Shown in pieces: positions 37,334-50,715 of a stretch of DNA of 64,000 nucleotides; the stretch's first letter is position 1; the number at the start of each line of letters is the position of its first letter. This stretch comes from Monilinia fructicola (taxonomy: Eukaryota > Ascomycota > Leotiomycetes > Helotiales > Sclerotiniaceae): NCBI GenBank assembly GCA_008692225.1, contig VICG01000006.1:1927501-1991500 (forward strand), given 5' to 3'. Under the pieces are notes generated by a model. The model saw nothing but the letters and a program-made list of their open reading frames with translations, ran no database searches and was not told the DNA's origin. Made by a program: the position numbers and the translations under genes.

Positions 37334-38447
37334 ATTAAAAAACTAAGGAAATTAAAAAACATTATTTTTTTCTATTAATAAAAATAGTGGAAATAAAAGG
37401 AAAAAGCTTTTATAACGCTAAAACAAATTTAATAAAAGATTAAAGCAAAACTATAATAATTTCCCCAAAGAACAAAATTATCAATAAAAAACAAATAATT
37501 GCAAAAATAAAGCATATATTATTAATAATAATACTATTATTAAAACAAAATATTACCTTGGTTTTATTGTATATATAAAATACAAATTAAAAAAATTTAT
37601 ATATAATTATCTACAAATTATAAATATAAGTTTAATTTTTCAAATAATTATTATCATTTATAATAATGTTATAAGATTATTAATAAAGTTTAAAACTATT
37701 ATAAATTTTAGAATAACCTTAAATTTTATTAGCCCTAAAATATTAAAATAAATAAAATATAAATAATTAAACATTTTATTATTTTATAATCTGAAATATT
37801 AACAAAAACTATTCTTAAATTTATATCCTTATTAATTATTAAAAAAATATATATTAATTATTTATTAATAAAAAAACTAAAATTATTTAAATTTAAAGAA
37901 ATAAATCTAAAAACAAACAAGATTATATTAGGATTACTATAATTATATTAATATAACCCCAGAATAAATTAAAGAACAAAAAAATTAACAAATAATAAAA
38001 AATTTATTAAATTGTAAATTATTATAAATATAATAACTTTCTTAAATCTAATATAAAATATAAAAAAAAAAAAAAAATTAATCAAAAATAATATTTTAAT
38101 AAATATAATAATTGCTTTTTTAACTTTAATTAAAAAACCTAAATAAAAATATTACTAAAACGTCACCAAAACGGATTTTATTATAATATACAAAATATTT
38201 TTTAATTTTTAATGTAGAAAAAGCAAAGAAACTTTCTTTATATAAACCTAATATTAATTATAAAATTATATTATAAAAAAAATTATATTATTATTTAATT
38301 TAATATATAATCTAACAAAGTATAAATTCCAAATCCTTAAAAAATATATTAATAAAATAATATTGATTAAGTTTATACAATTATTTAAATTCAAAGTAAA
38401 AAATATTAATTTTGTTTATTATCAAAAAAAAAATTATTAAAATTAAG

Positions 38448-38960
38448 ATTATATATATAACTATAAAAAACTAAATAAAATCATTATTTTAAACAAATAC
38501 CCAATTTTATTAATTTTGGAAATCTTTAATAAATTAGGAAAAGCAAAAATTTTTATCAAGTTTAATTTACAAAATATATACAATTTAATATATGATATTA
38601 AAAAACAAAAATAAAATAATAATATTCAAAAGCTATTTTAAATTATTCAAATATTTAGTAATACTTTTTAGTTTATATAATATCTTAATTACATTTTTAA
38701 ATATATATAAATAAATTACTTCAAAAAATTTGTAAACAAAATAGTGATCATATATTTTTAAACGATATCCTAATATATTCCATAAATTTAACAAAATATA
38801 AAAATTATATCAAATAAGTATTAAAAAAACTATTAAAATAAAAACTATTTTATAAACTAAGAAAATACTTTTTTAAAGTTATTAAAATAAAATTTCTAAA
38901 TTATATGATTTTTAATTAAAATATTGTTATAAACTCAACCAAAGTGGATTTGATAACAAA
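38448..38960 (+). pseudogene. Decayed reverse transcriptase domain (Gypsy type)
   Basis: Translation of the plus strand from 38448 gives YKKLNKIIILNKYPILLILE, then IFNKLGKAKIFIKFNLQN, closely following the Gypsy RT entry motif in which the catalytic F-D appears here as F-N. Stops then interrupt. Around 38735-38765 a degraded match to the F/Y-x-D-D block can be placed in shifted frame (VIIYF). The element is coding on the plus strand, consistent with the LTR and polypurine tract order. It is dead. Confidence 0.8.
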
Positions 38961-40069
38961 ATAGCTTTTACTAAAAAATATAAAAAAGATACTATTATTT
39001 TTAGGATTTTATAATTTTTATTAAAGATTTATAAAAAGGTATAATATTATAATATTACTAATAACATAATAAATAAAAGGAGGAATAAAATTTTATTGAA
39101 TAGAGGAATATAAATTAACTTTTAATAAATTAAAAGAAACGTTTATAAAAATATTATTATTAAATTATTTTTTTATTAATATTATTATATTTTCTAAAAA
39201 TAAATATTTTAATCAAAGCGATTTATAATATATTATTATAACAATAAGATGATATATATAAATATTTGATTATATTTTATTTAAAAAAATTAATACTAAT
39301 AAAAATAAATTATACTATATTCAATTAAAAATTACTAACTATAATAAATTTAATTAAATATTAGAAATATTTCCTAAAAAACGCTTAATACCAAATTATA
39401 ATTATTTTCAATTATAACAATCTAAAACATTTTATTATTTTTTAATTACTAATTAAAAAAACAAATAAGATAAACAATAATATTAATAATTATTGATTTT
39501 GTAATTATTTATAAACTAGGTAAAAAAAACCTAGTAAACAAACCATTTTAAAAAACTAATTACCAATATAAAAATATTACATTAATATTATTATTAAAAT
39601 TATAAAATCAAATATTAAAATTACTTCTATTAATAGAAAAATCATAAAAACATATTATATAAAATTATAATAATAATATTAGAATTATTTAAAGAAGGTA
39701 AAAGATATTTACTAAATAAACTAAAAGAAATAAATAGAATCCAATACAATTTAAATTATTTAAAAATATTATTAATTATACAAAATAATTTATATACCTT
39801 TAAAAATATCAAAAAGGCTTTATAATACCAAAAAAAACTAATATTAGAAATAAGAAAAATCTAAAATAAATATTTAAATTTGGAGGAGTTAAAGTGTATA
39901 ATACACAATAGATTATAATACTATAATAACATACAACTATATATATCATTAAACAAAAACTTGTAGAAACTACTATTATAAAAATTCTATAATTCTTTAA
40001 CAATTGGATATTTTGAATAAATAGTAATTATAGAATCTATAAAAAAAATCTTATATTAAAAAGAAATAA

Positions 40070-40140
40070 ATATAAATATTAAAGATTATATAAAATCCTA
40101 TTTAACTTATTAATATTACAAAAACTCTTAAAAGAAAAAG
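40070..40140 (+). other. Possible integrase zinc-binding remnant
   Basis: The plus frame reads IKDYIKSYLTY-stop-YYKNS, similar in layout to the integrase segment that usually reads YVKSC..CQ..K, with Cys replaced by Tyr as RIP would do. Its position about 1.6 kb after the RT start fits pol order. Weak evidence on its own. Confidence 0.4.
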
Positions 40141-43100
40141 TTTAATAAATTATTATTAATACTAATTCTAAATAAACTATAAAAAAGTATAATACTCGAT
40201 TTAATAATAAACCTTTTTATATTACAATCAAAAGCAAATTTTAATAATAAAATCAGCAAAAAAGATAGATCGCTTTATTCTATATATAATTCAATTTTAA
40301 TAATAATTTATAGAATAATAAAAAAAAGAAGATTTATATATATATTATAAGAATATAACTAATATATAATTTATTTACTTATTTTTAAAAAAAAATATTT
40401 ATAAAATATAGAATATTAGATTTAATTATTATTATAATAACTAAACTAATTTATTTATTAAGCGTATTTAAAAAGCATATATAATTATAAATTTAAAAAA
40501 ACCTATAAAAAATTAAATTATTTTCCATAAATTATTTTAAATTTTCCATTATAATTAAATAAAAATAAAGATTAAATTAAATTTATTATAAAGCTTTTTT
40601 AAGGAATGTTTATATATAAATTTAAAGATAAAATTATACTGGTTAAATTATATAATACCTTTATATATTATGTTATAACTATTATATAATTTATAAAACT
40701 TATTTTTTATTCGAAGCAAATAAAAAAAAACTATATATTATATATTATTATAATATTAAAAGATGTATAGTATAAATTAGAAGATGTTATATATAGCTGG
40801 CAAAACGTTTTAAAACTTTGTATATTAATTTACTAAATGATTTGATATATTATCAAAATACCCAAACTAAATACTATAATTAAAAAATATAAACCCTAAA
40901 ATGTTTAACGTTGGAAATATAATATTAAATTATTTTTAATTTTGTAAAAACCTTTTTTTATTGATAAAGAATGTGTTAAATTAGAATTAAAAAAAATTAG
41001 AATTATTTAAGATATTAAAACGAGTAGAATTATAGAGTTATAAATTGAAACTTTTAATAAAATTTAAATATATAATGTTTTTTATGTTAATTTATTAAAC
41101 CTTTATTAAATAGCTTTAAAGGTGAATAGGTTAAATGATATTACAGAACTATTAAAGCCAAAACTAGTAAAAAACAAGGTTTATAACAATAATACTTTAG
41201 AATAGGAAATAAAAAAATATTTAATTCAAAAATAAAAGATTATTAAAAAAAATTCAAGTATTTTGTATGTTAAAAAAACTATCTCTAAAAAAGAAGAATA
41301 TTTAGTAGAAAATTAAAGGATCTAGAAAATGTATAGAAAATGATCGAGATATTTTATAGGGCTTTTATTATTTGTAGTGGGAGTATTAAAAAAGAAGCTT
41401 TAAATTAGAATAAATAAAAAATAAAAATTTTTTAAATAAGAAATTGCTATTTATATGATTAGAAAAGTACAAAATTAGTTTTTTTAATAAATAATTTTAG
41501 TATTTGTATTAATTAATAATCTATTTTGGGGTAATATAAAAAGATAATGAAAATTACCTTTAAGTTTTAAATTAAAATAATTATAATTAATGAATTTATA
41601 GTTTAATATAAATGATAATTATAAATTAATAAATTAAAAAATAATAGTTTAAAATTGAGATTGTAAAGATTATTAAAGAAGTTCTTATAAAATTAATAAT
41701 TAATTAATTAAAATAAATTTATGTATATTTTATTATTTTTAATAGGAAAAAAAGGAGTAATAAGCTTAAATATTAAATTAATAAATTAATTAATAATTAT
41801 TAATAATTAATTTATTATTTAATTTATTAATAAACTTTAATACTATTATTAATTCAATATAAACTTTAACTTTTAATTTATTCTATTATAAATTAAATAT
41901 TATACTTTAATATTATTAACTTTTTAATTATTTATTATATAACTTATTATTATTTAATTATATTTTTAATTAATAATTAACAATAATAACAATTAATTTA
42001 AGAATATTTAATAATAATAATTAAACTATTGAAATTGTAATGTTTTTTAACTTTTAATAAGTATTTAAAAACAGTATTAATAAAAAAATAAAATAGAATT
42101 TAAATATAAATAACAAAAATAATTATTTAAATTATTTATTATAATTAATTTAAAAAAATATATTAAATCAAAAAGAAAATATTTTATAATTAATGTAGAG
42201 ATTAGATAGGTAAGAAAATATAGGATTAGTAAAATTTAATTATTGCTAAAATCGATATTAACCAGAAAAAAGCGTAAAAATTAGCATTATTTAATTTATT
42301 AATAATAAAAAAGTATTTATAAAAAAATAATTTGTTTAAAAAGAATGATAAAAAAAAGATTAAAATAATTTCTTAATTAAATATTAAAAAAAAAGAAGAT
42401 AAAGAAAAATAAAAAAAATATTAATTATAAAAAAAACTAATAATTAATATTAATAACAAATGAATAAAACTTTATATAATAAAATTATTAAAGAAGAAAG
42501 TAAACAAAACATTATTAAAAAGCTTAAAAGAAAACTTATTAAAATCTAATTTTGATGAAGGTAAAATTAATAATAATAGTATTAAAATAAAAAAGTAAAT
42601 AATACAAATATATAAGATAACGAATTTAATAAATATATTCTACAAAAATATAAAGAAGGTAATTATAGTTAATATAATAAATTTGAGGGAGGGTATTAAC
42701 GATTTATTTAAATTAATACGAGTATATGAGAATATAGATCAAAAAAAAATTTTTAGTTAAAATCTTTATTAATTATTAGAATTTTATAATTAATTTTAGG
42801 GATAAATTTTAACTCTTAAAATAAAAAATTAATAAAATAATAATAAAGTACAATAAATTTAAAAAAAACTATTATACAATCTTAAAAAGAAAAAAGGTTA
42901 AGGCGGTAGGTAAATATTTATTTATAATAGGTTTTAAACCTAAATTAAACTATTATTATATTAAAGCATTAATATTTATAAAGATTAAATTAAGAATATT
43001 AAATTTAATTATAAATTTCTATAATAAATATTTCCAATTTTACCAAAATAATAATGTATAATTAAACAAAAACAATATTTATATAAATTAATTTAAAATA

Positions 43101-43275
43101 ACTTTATAAAATTATAATAAAAAGTCTTAAATTAGATATAACTAAGTTAATTAATTAATAATTGTTTGGTTGATAAAAAAAAGATTATATTAATAGTATA
43201 TAATATAATTACTAATATTATTTAATAAATAAATGAATTATTATATTTTGTTTATAAAAAGAAAATTTAAATTAT

Positions 43276-43590
43276 TATGGATTCGAAGAATCAACCTCAG
43301 AGAAATGTGGAGTCATGTGATTCTTATACCTGTACTATAGGAGGTTCAAAATGAAAAAACACGAACCTTAAATCCTTAGCGGCTCGTGTGATTGGTCATA
43401 AGTATTCCGCGAAAATTTTAATTGGTCGAACATTAGTAAGCAAAAAACCTTAATTTTTTAATGCCGACTTTCCGTTCTGCCATCGGAGCTTAGTTATTCC
43501 GACCATTTCGAAGGTGGTTAACCATTTCGGCCTATTCCATTTCGGCCTATTCCATTCCGGCCATTCCATTCCGGCCATTCCATTCCGGCT
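43276..43590. repeat. GC-richer island inside the RIP block, with tandem CATTCCGGC units
   Basis: About 40% GC in a background near 15%. It contains CAATT/GATTGG motifs, TTCCGCGAAAATTTTAATTGG, and at the right end a tandem of ATTCCATTCCGGCC units (period 14, about 43530-43590) with CATTTCGGCC variants before it. No coding frame. Its left end (TTATGGATTCGAAGAAT) matches part of the arms of the palindromic element at 44448, so it may be an end of a related transposon. Confidence 0.6.
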
Positions 43591-43622
43591 ATTTTATATA
43601 AGCTTATATTATTTCATAATGA

Positions 43623-43735
43623 TAGATAATAAATAATAAATAATAAATAATAAATAATAAATAATAAAAATAATAAATAATAAATAAATAATAAATAATA
43701 AATAATAAATAAATATAAAATAAAAAATAATAAAT
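43623..43735. repeat. AATAAAT satellite (period 7)
   Basis: Tandem AATAAAT/AATAATAAAT units, lightly interrupted, directly after the GC-richer island. Confidence 0.75.
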
Positions 43736-43878
43736 AAAATTATAATTAATAAATATTAATAGTAAAGATTAATAATTATAATTATAAGAAAAGTTTTAAT
43801 ATATTTTATATTTAATTAAAAAATATATTAAAGGATATATAAGAAGTTTTAACTCTTTATATTAAATATAAATTATAA

Positions 43879-43957
43879 ATAGAATAAATAGAATAAATAG
43901 AATAAATAGAATAAATAGAATAAATAGAATAAATAAATAGAATAAATAGAATAAATA
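43879..43957. repeat. AGAATAAAT nonamer tandem repeat
   Basis: About nine nearly perfect copies of a 9-bp unit, one shortened in the middle. Confidence 0.85.
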
Positions 43958-44077
43958 AAATAAATTTTATTTATTTATTTATTTATAATATAAGAGTATT
44001 TATTTTAAGATAAAGAAAGTAGAATATAAAAATATATAATAATAATAAAGGATTAAAGAAATAATCTTTTACTTAAA

Positions 44078-44447
<370 letters not shown>

Positions 44448-44449
<2 letters not shown>

Positions 44450-44604
44450 TAGCACTCGCGGAAAATAAATTTTTAGATTATGGATTCGTAGAATTTTATT
44501 AGCCTCGAACGAAGTGAGAATTGGGGGTTTGGGGGCTAGCCCCCATTAAGTAATAAAATTCGAAGAATCCATAGTCTGAAAATTTATTTTCCGCGAGTGC
44601 TAGT
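44448..44604. mobile_element. 157-bp palindromic MITE-like element
   Basis: Two 54-bp arms (44448-44501 and 44551-44604) are inverted repeats matching at about 50 of 54 positions, starting ACTAGCACTCGCGG. Two of the mismatches are C/T type. The 49-bp centre contains CGAACGAAGTGAG and a GGGGGCTAGCCCCC palindrome. TTA flanks both ends, which would suit a 3-bp TTA target duplication (PIF/Harbinger-like), but the left flank is a TTA microsatellite so this cannot be proven. No coding capacity, hence non-autonomous. Confidence 0.75.
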
Positions 44605-45255
44605 TATTAATAAAAACTTGTAAATAAATATTTGGTTTAGCTATAGAATTAAATGTAATAAATATTTTAATAATAAATATTCTAAAAAATATTATTTATA
44701 TAAACAGAATTAATTTTTTAGAAAAACTATATCTTATTAATGATATAACCAGTTATAACAAAAAACTAAAAATTACTAGATTTATAATGTTTAAAAAATA
44801 AGTTAATAAGAAAGAACTAATAGAGAAAGCTAATATCAAAAAAATAAGGGTGGAGGATTATAAGTTTAATAGAAAAGCTATTAAAAGAAAAAAGATTAAT
44901 AAAGAAAATATTTGGGAAAATATTAATAAAAATAAGAGTAATATAAACTCGAATAATTTTAAAAACTTTAATGAAGAATGGAAAAGCGAATAAAGAATAT
45001 TTATAATAATATTAAAAAGGGATTATTTATGCATTGAGAGAAAAATTAGTATGTGTTTATAAGATAAAGGAAAATTATAAATTAAAGATTAATTGTATTA
45101 TTACGATTTAATAAGAATTAGCTTATTATTTAAGAATTCTTTATTTTTTACTAAAATAATTATTTATTTTTATAGATAAATTAATTATTTATATTAGATA
45201 GCATTTATAATTTATATATTTAGTTAATTAATTGATTATTAAAGTGTTAATTATA

Positions 45256-45268
45256 AAGGAGAAGATAA
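45256..45268 (+). other. Polypurine tract before the 3' LTR
   Basis: AAAGGAGAAGATAA lies immediately upstream of the right LTR, where second-strand DNA priming takes place in LTR elements. Confidence 0.55.
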
Positions 45269-45537
45269 TATTAAGATTAGTATATAATGCTAAATATTAT
45301 ATGTTTACGCTAGTCCTATAAAAGAACAGAATCCTTCGGATCCTATTCCTTTTCCCTTTTATAGAATTCTACTTATATTACCGTTCTTCTTTTGGCCCCT
45401 AGTTTCTGTCTTACTGCATGACAATTATTCTTATTGAAAGTAGTTGGTTGGTGGTCGGTCATCCTTGTAGCATTTAATTACGGATGACACCTAACTAATA
45501 CTATAACTGATGTGGATTAGCGCGAATCACCTCGACA
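45269..45537 (+). repeat. 3' LTR, RIP-mutated at its start
   Basis: Begins TATTAAGATTAG, aligning base for base with TGTCAAGATCGG of the 5' LTR through transitions alone. From 45307 (ACGCTAGTCCTATAAA) for about 110 bases the two copies are very close. The distal part differs and is about 100 bases shorter, so either the right copy is rearranged or the two LTRs come from sister elements. Confidence 0.75.
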
Positions 45538-46921
45538 ATATATATATATATATATATATGATTTCGTAAATGAACTTAGTAATCCTCATTCTAATAATAT
45601 AATATTATATAGTTGCACTAATATATGTTATACCTTCCGAGCTTATCTTTTGATTTTATTCTTAATCATTTATATAATATTTAACCTCTTATTGTATTTT
45701 TAATATTTTTAATTTGTGGTGGAAAGTAAGGTTCTTTTTTCACGCTATTGTAGTTCCAACGGTAGTATGATGTTTAACCCCTTTGTATCTAATAAGCACA
45801 TGTCAGGTCGTTGACTAATGTCATCCTAATCTTATATAGTGCTTACTATTTATCAATACCTACTCAGTACCTAGTCGGTAGAGAAAGTTCAAACTACCTC
45901 ATCTAGAAGTTCGCTTGTCAACTACCCAGTGCCCAGGTGGGTAGTTGAAAACCTAAAGTAGCGGAATAACTTCAACTATTGCCACTTCCTGCTCAAGTTC
46001 TACTTAGGTATTCACAACCATGATGGCTTTAATGAGTAGCGATGCTTCAACGGTTCATCAGTCCGTCAGTTCTCCTCTCCACAATACAGATTACATGACA
46101 ACGTCTGGCCATTTAGCTCCTTACTACCTGACATAAGTGTATTTCCATTCATCAGTTCCTTAGTTCATCAATTCCTCAGTTCCTCAGTTCCTCAGTTCCT
46201 CAGTTCCTCAGTTCCTCAGTTCCTCAGTTCCTCAGTTCCTCAGTTCCTCAGTTCATACCATGGGTCCAACTACACAATATATGTATTCCTATTGATCAGC
46301 CCCCCTCTACTCTTCTCGTTATCCAAGTTCCACTGAACTAAAAGGTTAGTTTGAAAAGGTTACTCTGATTCAAGTGAACAATAGTAGGTATTCGATACCT
46401 AGGTAGATCAAACCTCCTGAGTTGAAGAGATCAAATTGAAAACTCTACTAATACACTAAAATGCTTTTAGTATATGATAGATGAAAAAAAGGTTTTGAAC
46501 TAGGTCGCAGTAGGGCTATTAGACGTAACTTAACTCACCTCTTGACTCTTAACAGATTGTACCTCAAATTTTCACTTGAAGATGCATTTCAATTATGACG
46601 ACCATCATGGCAAACTTCATATATAACCACTCAATATTACCTCCCCAAAACTACCTCTTCTCTCACTACCACTCTCGTCTCGCAAAATTTGATTGGATCA
46701 TTCTAAACACAATCATATTCATTTGTATTCTGTTTCCTCACCCCACTACTTTCTTCACATTCCATATAATAACTTATCGACGAGACTAAGTTTTTTTCGT
46801 CAACATCCTTTTATTCTACTGATCTCTTTCTGTCTCACTCTTGCCTTCCGCTCAATATTGTCTTACCTTTGCCGTTAGCCAAGCTTCCAGAGTTATCGAT
46901 AGAACACCTTCAAGAAGCAAA
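45538..46921. other. Intergenic, leader of the GNAT gene
   Basis: Starts with a TA dinucleotide run and returns to normal composition. Holds an octamer repeat (below). No ORF with an ATG and family match. Confidence 0.5.
46172..46254. repeat. TTCCTCAG octamer tandem repeat
   Basis: About ten perfect copies of an 8-bp unit, preceded by degenerate copies from about 46153. Located some 670 bases upstream of the acetyltransferase start. Confidence 0.92.
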
Positions 46922-47482
46922 ATGGTACGACAAAACACCGTGCCAGAGGTACATGAACGACCAGAGGTTAAAGTATTGCCACACCATACGGTGCGGGAAG
47001 GACAGTATGAAGATCTTGCCTTACTAAAAGAAGTCGAGAGGTCAGCACAAAAAGTATTCAAAGACGTCTGTTCTGAAGAATCTTTGATGATACCGGAAGA
47101 ATTAGTGCACATGGTGGAAGATCATAAACTTTGGGTTGCTGTCAACGGTGCAAAGAAGCCTGTGGGTTTCATTTGCGGCTTTACACTTGATGGTCATTTT
47201 CATATAGAGAGACTAGCTGTCGCGAGGCTATATCAGAGGCAAGGTATTGGGGGTGCCTTGATGGCTAGAATGACGACGGATATAAAAGAACAAGGATTTC
47301 GAGCCATTACACTCACTACCACCATGTACTATCCATTTCACGGTCCTTGGTATCAAACCCTAGGATTTTTTGAAATGGATGACAAAGATGTTGGCCATGA
47401 ATTGGCTCAATTGATAGATGAGCAAACACCTGAAGATATGCACAACTACATTCCGTGGTGTCCGATGAAAAAGAACATCTAG
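46922..47482 (+). CDS. GNAT-family N-acetyltransferase
   Basis: GNAT enzymes move an acetyl group from acetyl-CoA to an amine. The ATG at 46922 (MVRQNTVPEV) follows a CAAA context, and the upstream open frame lacks an ATG. Single exon, 186 residues. The acetyl-CoA binding motif A is IERLAVARLYQRQGIGGALM (Q/R-x-x-G-x-G/A at QRQGIG), on the usual beta4-alpha3 turn, followed by GFRAITLTTTMYYPFHGPWYQTLGF, the common motif B with the Y-x-x-x-GF end. Substrate unknown. Intact. Confidence 0.9.
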   Translation: MVRQNTVPEVHERPEVKVLPHHTVREGQYEDLALLKEVERSAQKVFKDVCSEESLMIPEELVHMVEDHKLWVAVNGAKKPVGFICGFTLDGHFHIERLAVARLYQRQGIGGALMARMTTDIKEQGFRAITLTTTMYYPFHGPWYQTLGFFEMDDKDVGHELAQLIDEQTPEDMHNYIPWCPMKKNI

Positions 47483-48756
47483 TGAGCTTGAGGTGGTTCA
47501 AATACTTCCCTTTTTGCACATGTTACCCAAAATGGATGAACGACTTATGAAGGGGCAGTGTAAGATTGTCTAAAGACGGCACATCAGTATTTTCTCGAAG
47601 CAATTTCTCATCATCATCAATCCCGAACAAAACATTCCTGGGGAAAAACGCGGCACTTGAATTATCACTTCAAGGATCAGCTGAAGTGATCACGACAGTA
47701 ACACGCTATGAAAGGTCGTAGAACCCGAAATCTTACTGTCCGAGATCAGGGGAAACTTACAGATTTCACGCGGATGTCGGCGTCAGGGAACAATCACCAA
47801 CACAAGATCAGGAATAGAAAGAGGAGCGTGAACTCTTTCCATGCAGCAACTTTCCGTTGAGCTGGTCAAATGCTCAGTCACACTAAGACAAGTCGCACGG
47901 TTTATGGGATTTTTCAATATAATTGATAATCAGATATACCTTTGGGGTATCAATTGTGTTACCTCTTACCCATGGGCAAAGATTTCCCACCATATATTAC
48001 TCTTATCGATGGGATGGGGATCAAAATGATTTTGATCTCTTCACGTAAAGATCATTCGGTAGCTAGGTTCACTATTGAACCATGCAAATCAATCGTCACT
48101 TGAAGTTCCCCCACTATTGAGCTCATGAAGCTCTCATTCAGGAATTGGGCTGGGGTGTTAGATCATCTCTCAAGATCTGCAAAGCTATCCGTTTGACTCT
48201 TTCATCCACCCACACATCCTCACATCCATACATCCATACATCCATACATCCATACATCCATACATCCATACATCCATACATCTATACATCTATACATACT
48301 TCTAGCTAAAGTGGCAGGGTCGACATGTTTTGCGGTAAGCTGCATGATCTAGGTGGGTCTTATCCGTTTAATATGGCTAAGACTACCGAGGCTGATAGGA
48401 AGGACAAGAAGTAGCATTCTTCTTAGTACCACTAATTCGATTTACTTATATTGTTCGATGTTATCTTTAGATAAGATATCAAGAATGGGATATGGTTCTT
48501 GAAAATATACAAAGTAGAGGCCATGTACCTTTATCCTTATCGTGTTTCATATTGTCATTTTATTCGATACTTCTTGCTATTTGTTTACCATTGCCGCTTC
48601 ATACTTGATATCAGATACTCTTTCCCCCTTCTCCTTTACTCTTCTCGTTCTTCTATATTCCATTGCAACTTCCCCAAATTCACCAGCACTGCATCATCGA
48701 TGAGATTCCGCACTTAAGGTTCATCTTAGCCCGTCATTCTCTACGGTTCATGGAAG
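47483..48756. other. Intergenic region
   Basis: No gene. An octamer tandem lies at 48222-48298. The last 200 bases are C/T-rich, typical of a fungal leader, before the permease start. Confidence 0.5.
48222..48298. repeat. ACATCCAT octamer tandem repeat
   Basis: About nine copies of an 8-bp unit; the last ones have C-to-T (ACATCTAT). Confidence 0.92.
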
Positions 48757-50715
48757 ATGTCTCCAACTATAATTGACCAAAGGAATCCTTCCCCGTATAA
48801 CTGTTCCCCAAGCCCATCAACTCATAACTCGGAGAAAGCAACGATGGTCGATGAAGAAAGTCATTCGCAACTGGTCGAGGTCAATGAAACTGGGCATGTG
48901 CAAGAAGTTGAACGTAATTTCTCTTTGATTTCTATATGCTCTGTTGGCCTTGTTACTGGAAATACTTGGGCTGCTTTGGGTGGTAGCATTGCTACAGCTA
49001 TCTAGTAAGTTATTCCTCTCCATCAAATGAAGATAAAAACTAACAATCCAAAAGTAATGGGGGTCCGCCAGGAGTGTTATACGAATTTATCGCCGTTTCC
49101 TTCTTCTATTGGCTTGTTGCAGCCTCTTTGGCTGAATTGGCTTCATCGATGCCTAGTAGTGCAGGAGTTTACCACTGGGCATCAATCACTCCCGGCCCTA
49201 AATATGGTAGAATCTGTGGTTGGTTTGCTGGCTGGTGGAATACATTTGCTTGGATTTGTGGTGCAGGTACGTTTATCCTATTGAATTCTTGAATCAAACT
49301 CATTTTTGATAGCAACCATGTCCTCTATCGCCTCGAATGTTGCCGTTGCAATGTATGGTCTGTACCATCCTGATTATGTAGTGGCTAGATGGCACATCTT
49401 TATCGGTTATATAATCATAACATGGATTGCCTGCTCCATAGTTTTGTTTGCAAATCGGGTTCTTCCATTGATCAACAATATTGGACTTGCTTTCATCTTT
49501 AGGAGGTGTTTTGTAAGTATTTTTCACTAGATAATGACCCTGCAACCTCTGGCTGACCTTATCTTTCATAGTATCACAATTGTGGTCTGTGCAGTTATGC
49601 CATCTGGGACAGGACATGCTACACACGCCTTTGTTTGGGCTGACTGGGCCAATGGCACCGGATACTCCAGCAATGGGTTTGTCTTTCTCGCAGGCATGTT
49701 AAATGGTGCTTATGCTGTGGGAACACCTGACTGTGTCTCTCATCTGGCGGAGGAGATCCCTAACCCTAAGCGCAACATACCTCTTGCAATTGGTGCTCAA
49801 ATGAGTATTGGATTTGTCACTGCTTTCTTGTATACGATAGCTATCTGTAGGTCATTATACTCTTTTCCTCGCTCTTTTATATACACGCCATCTACTTTAT
49901 CTTTTTTCCCTATAGACAATGCTAATTCTTGACTAGTCTATGCAACCACTGATCTCGAAAGTGTGTTGGACGCACCTTTTTTCCCACTTACTCAGATATA
50001 CTTGCAGGCCACAGGCTCCACTGCTGAAACAACGGGTCTACTTTTTGTTATTTTCTTTCCTATTTTCTGCACCCTTATTGGGACATATATCACTGCAGGA
50101 AGATGTCTTTGGACACTTGCTCGTGACAATGCAGTTCCATTCTCTGGCTGGTTACACATCATCGACCTACGTCATAAGAACCCTTTCAATGCAACCGTCG
50201 CTTGTGGAATGTGGAGTACCATTCTAGGCGCTATATATGTCGGTTCATCAACAGCTTTCAATGCCTTTGTTGGATCTTTTGTCGTCCTTCTCACCCTTTC
50301 ATACCTAGCCTCGATCCTCCCCTTCATATTTACAGGGCGCTTCGCTCGATCTGCTCAATTCTCAGGTCCTTATAACAATAGAATGGCTCCAGGTTGGTTC
50401 CAAATGAACAATGTTGTGGGTTACTTTGTAAACATCACAAGTTGTCTTTACATCATTGTGTTTGTGGTTATATATTGTTTCCCTTATGCAATACCATTTG
50501 ACGCTGGGAGTATGAATTATTCTTGCTTGATCACGGGCGCCTTATCGATCGCGGCGGGTGTCTGGTGGTTAGTCAAAGGTGGGAGTTATAAAGGTCCTCA
50601 AGCAGGCATTCATGGCCAACCTGAGTCGGATGTTGATAGCGGTCGGGATGTAGTAACTCTTGTTTCCGTTGGGGATTCTGGTGGCCTTCGAGACACTATT
50701 GAAAAGAAAAAATGA
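48757..50715 (+). CDS. APC-superfamily amino acid / GABA / choline permease, single-base frameshift
   Basis: A 12-helix importer of the fungal GABA/choline permease group. Five exons fit: 48757-49004, 49055-49266, 49313-49512, 49572-49846 and 49937-50715, all GT..AG. Motifs in order: FSLISICSVGLVTGNTWAAL (helix 1), NGGPPGVLYEF, ELASSMPSSAGVYHWAS, PKYGRICGWFAGWWNTFAW, AVGTPDCVSHLAEEIPNPKRNIP (the conserved loop before helix 7), and LARDNAVPFSGW. The C-terminus is cytosolic and charged. Exon 3 has one extra base: LAFIF must be followed by GGVFITIVVC, but the text has an additional A near 49501 (TTTAGGAGG). The coding sum, 1714 nt, is one over a codon multiple; corrected length 570 residues. Mutation or sequencing error cannot be told apart. 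Confidence 0.88.

Noticed and set aside
39809..40003. Minus-strand 64-residue hydrophobic ORF in the AT block
   Set aside because: The element codes on the plus strand; the frame is an A/T-rich chance ORF full of Ile, Tyr and Phe.
46595..46878. Two 61-64 residue ORFs upstream of the GNAT gene
   Set aside because: Short, overlapping in different frames and without domains; they lie in the likely leader of the GNAT gene.
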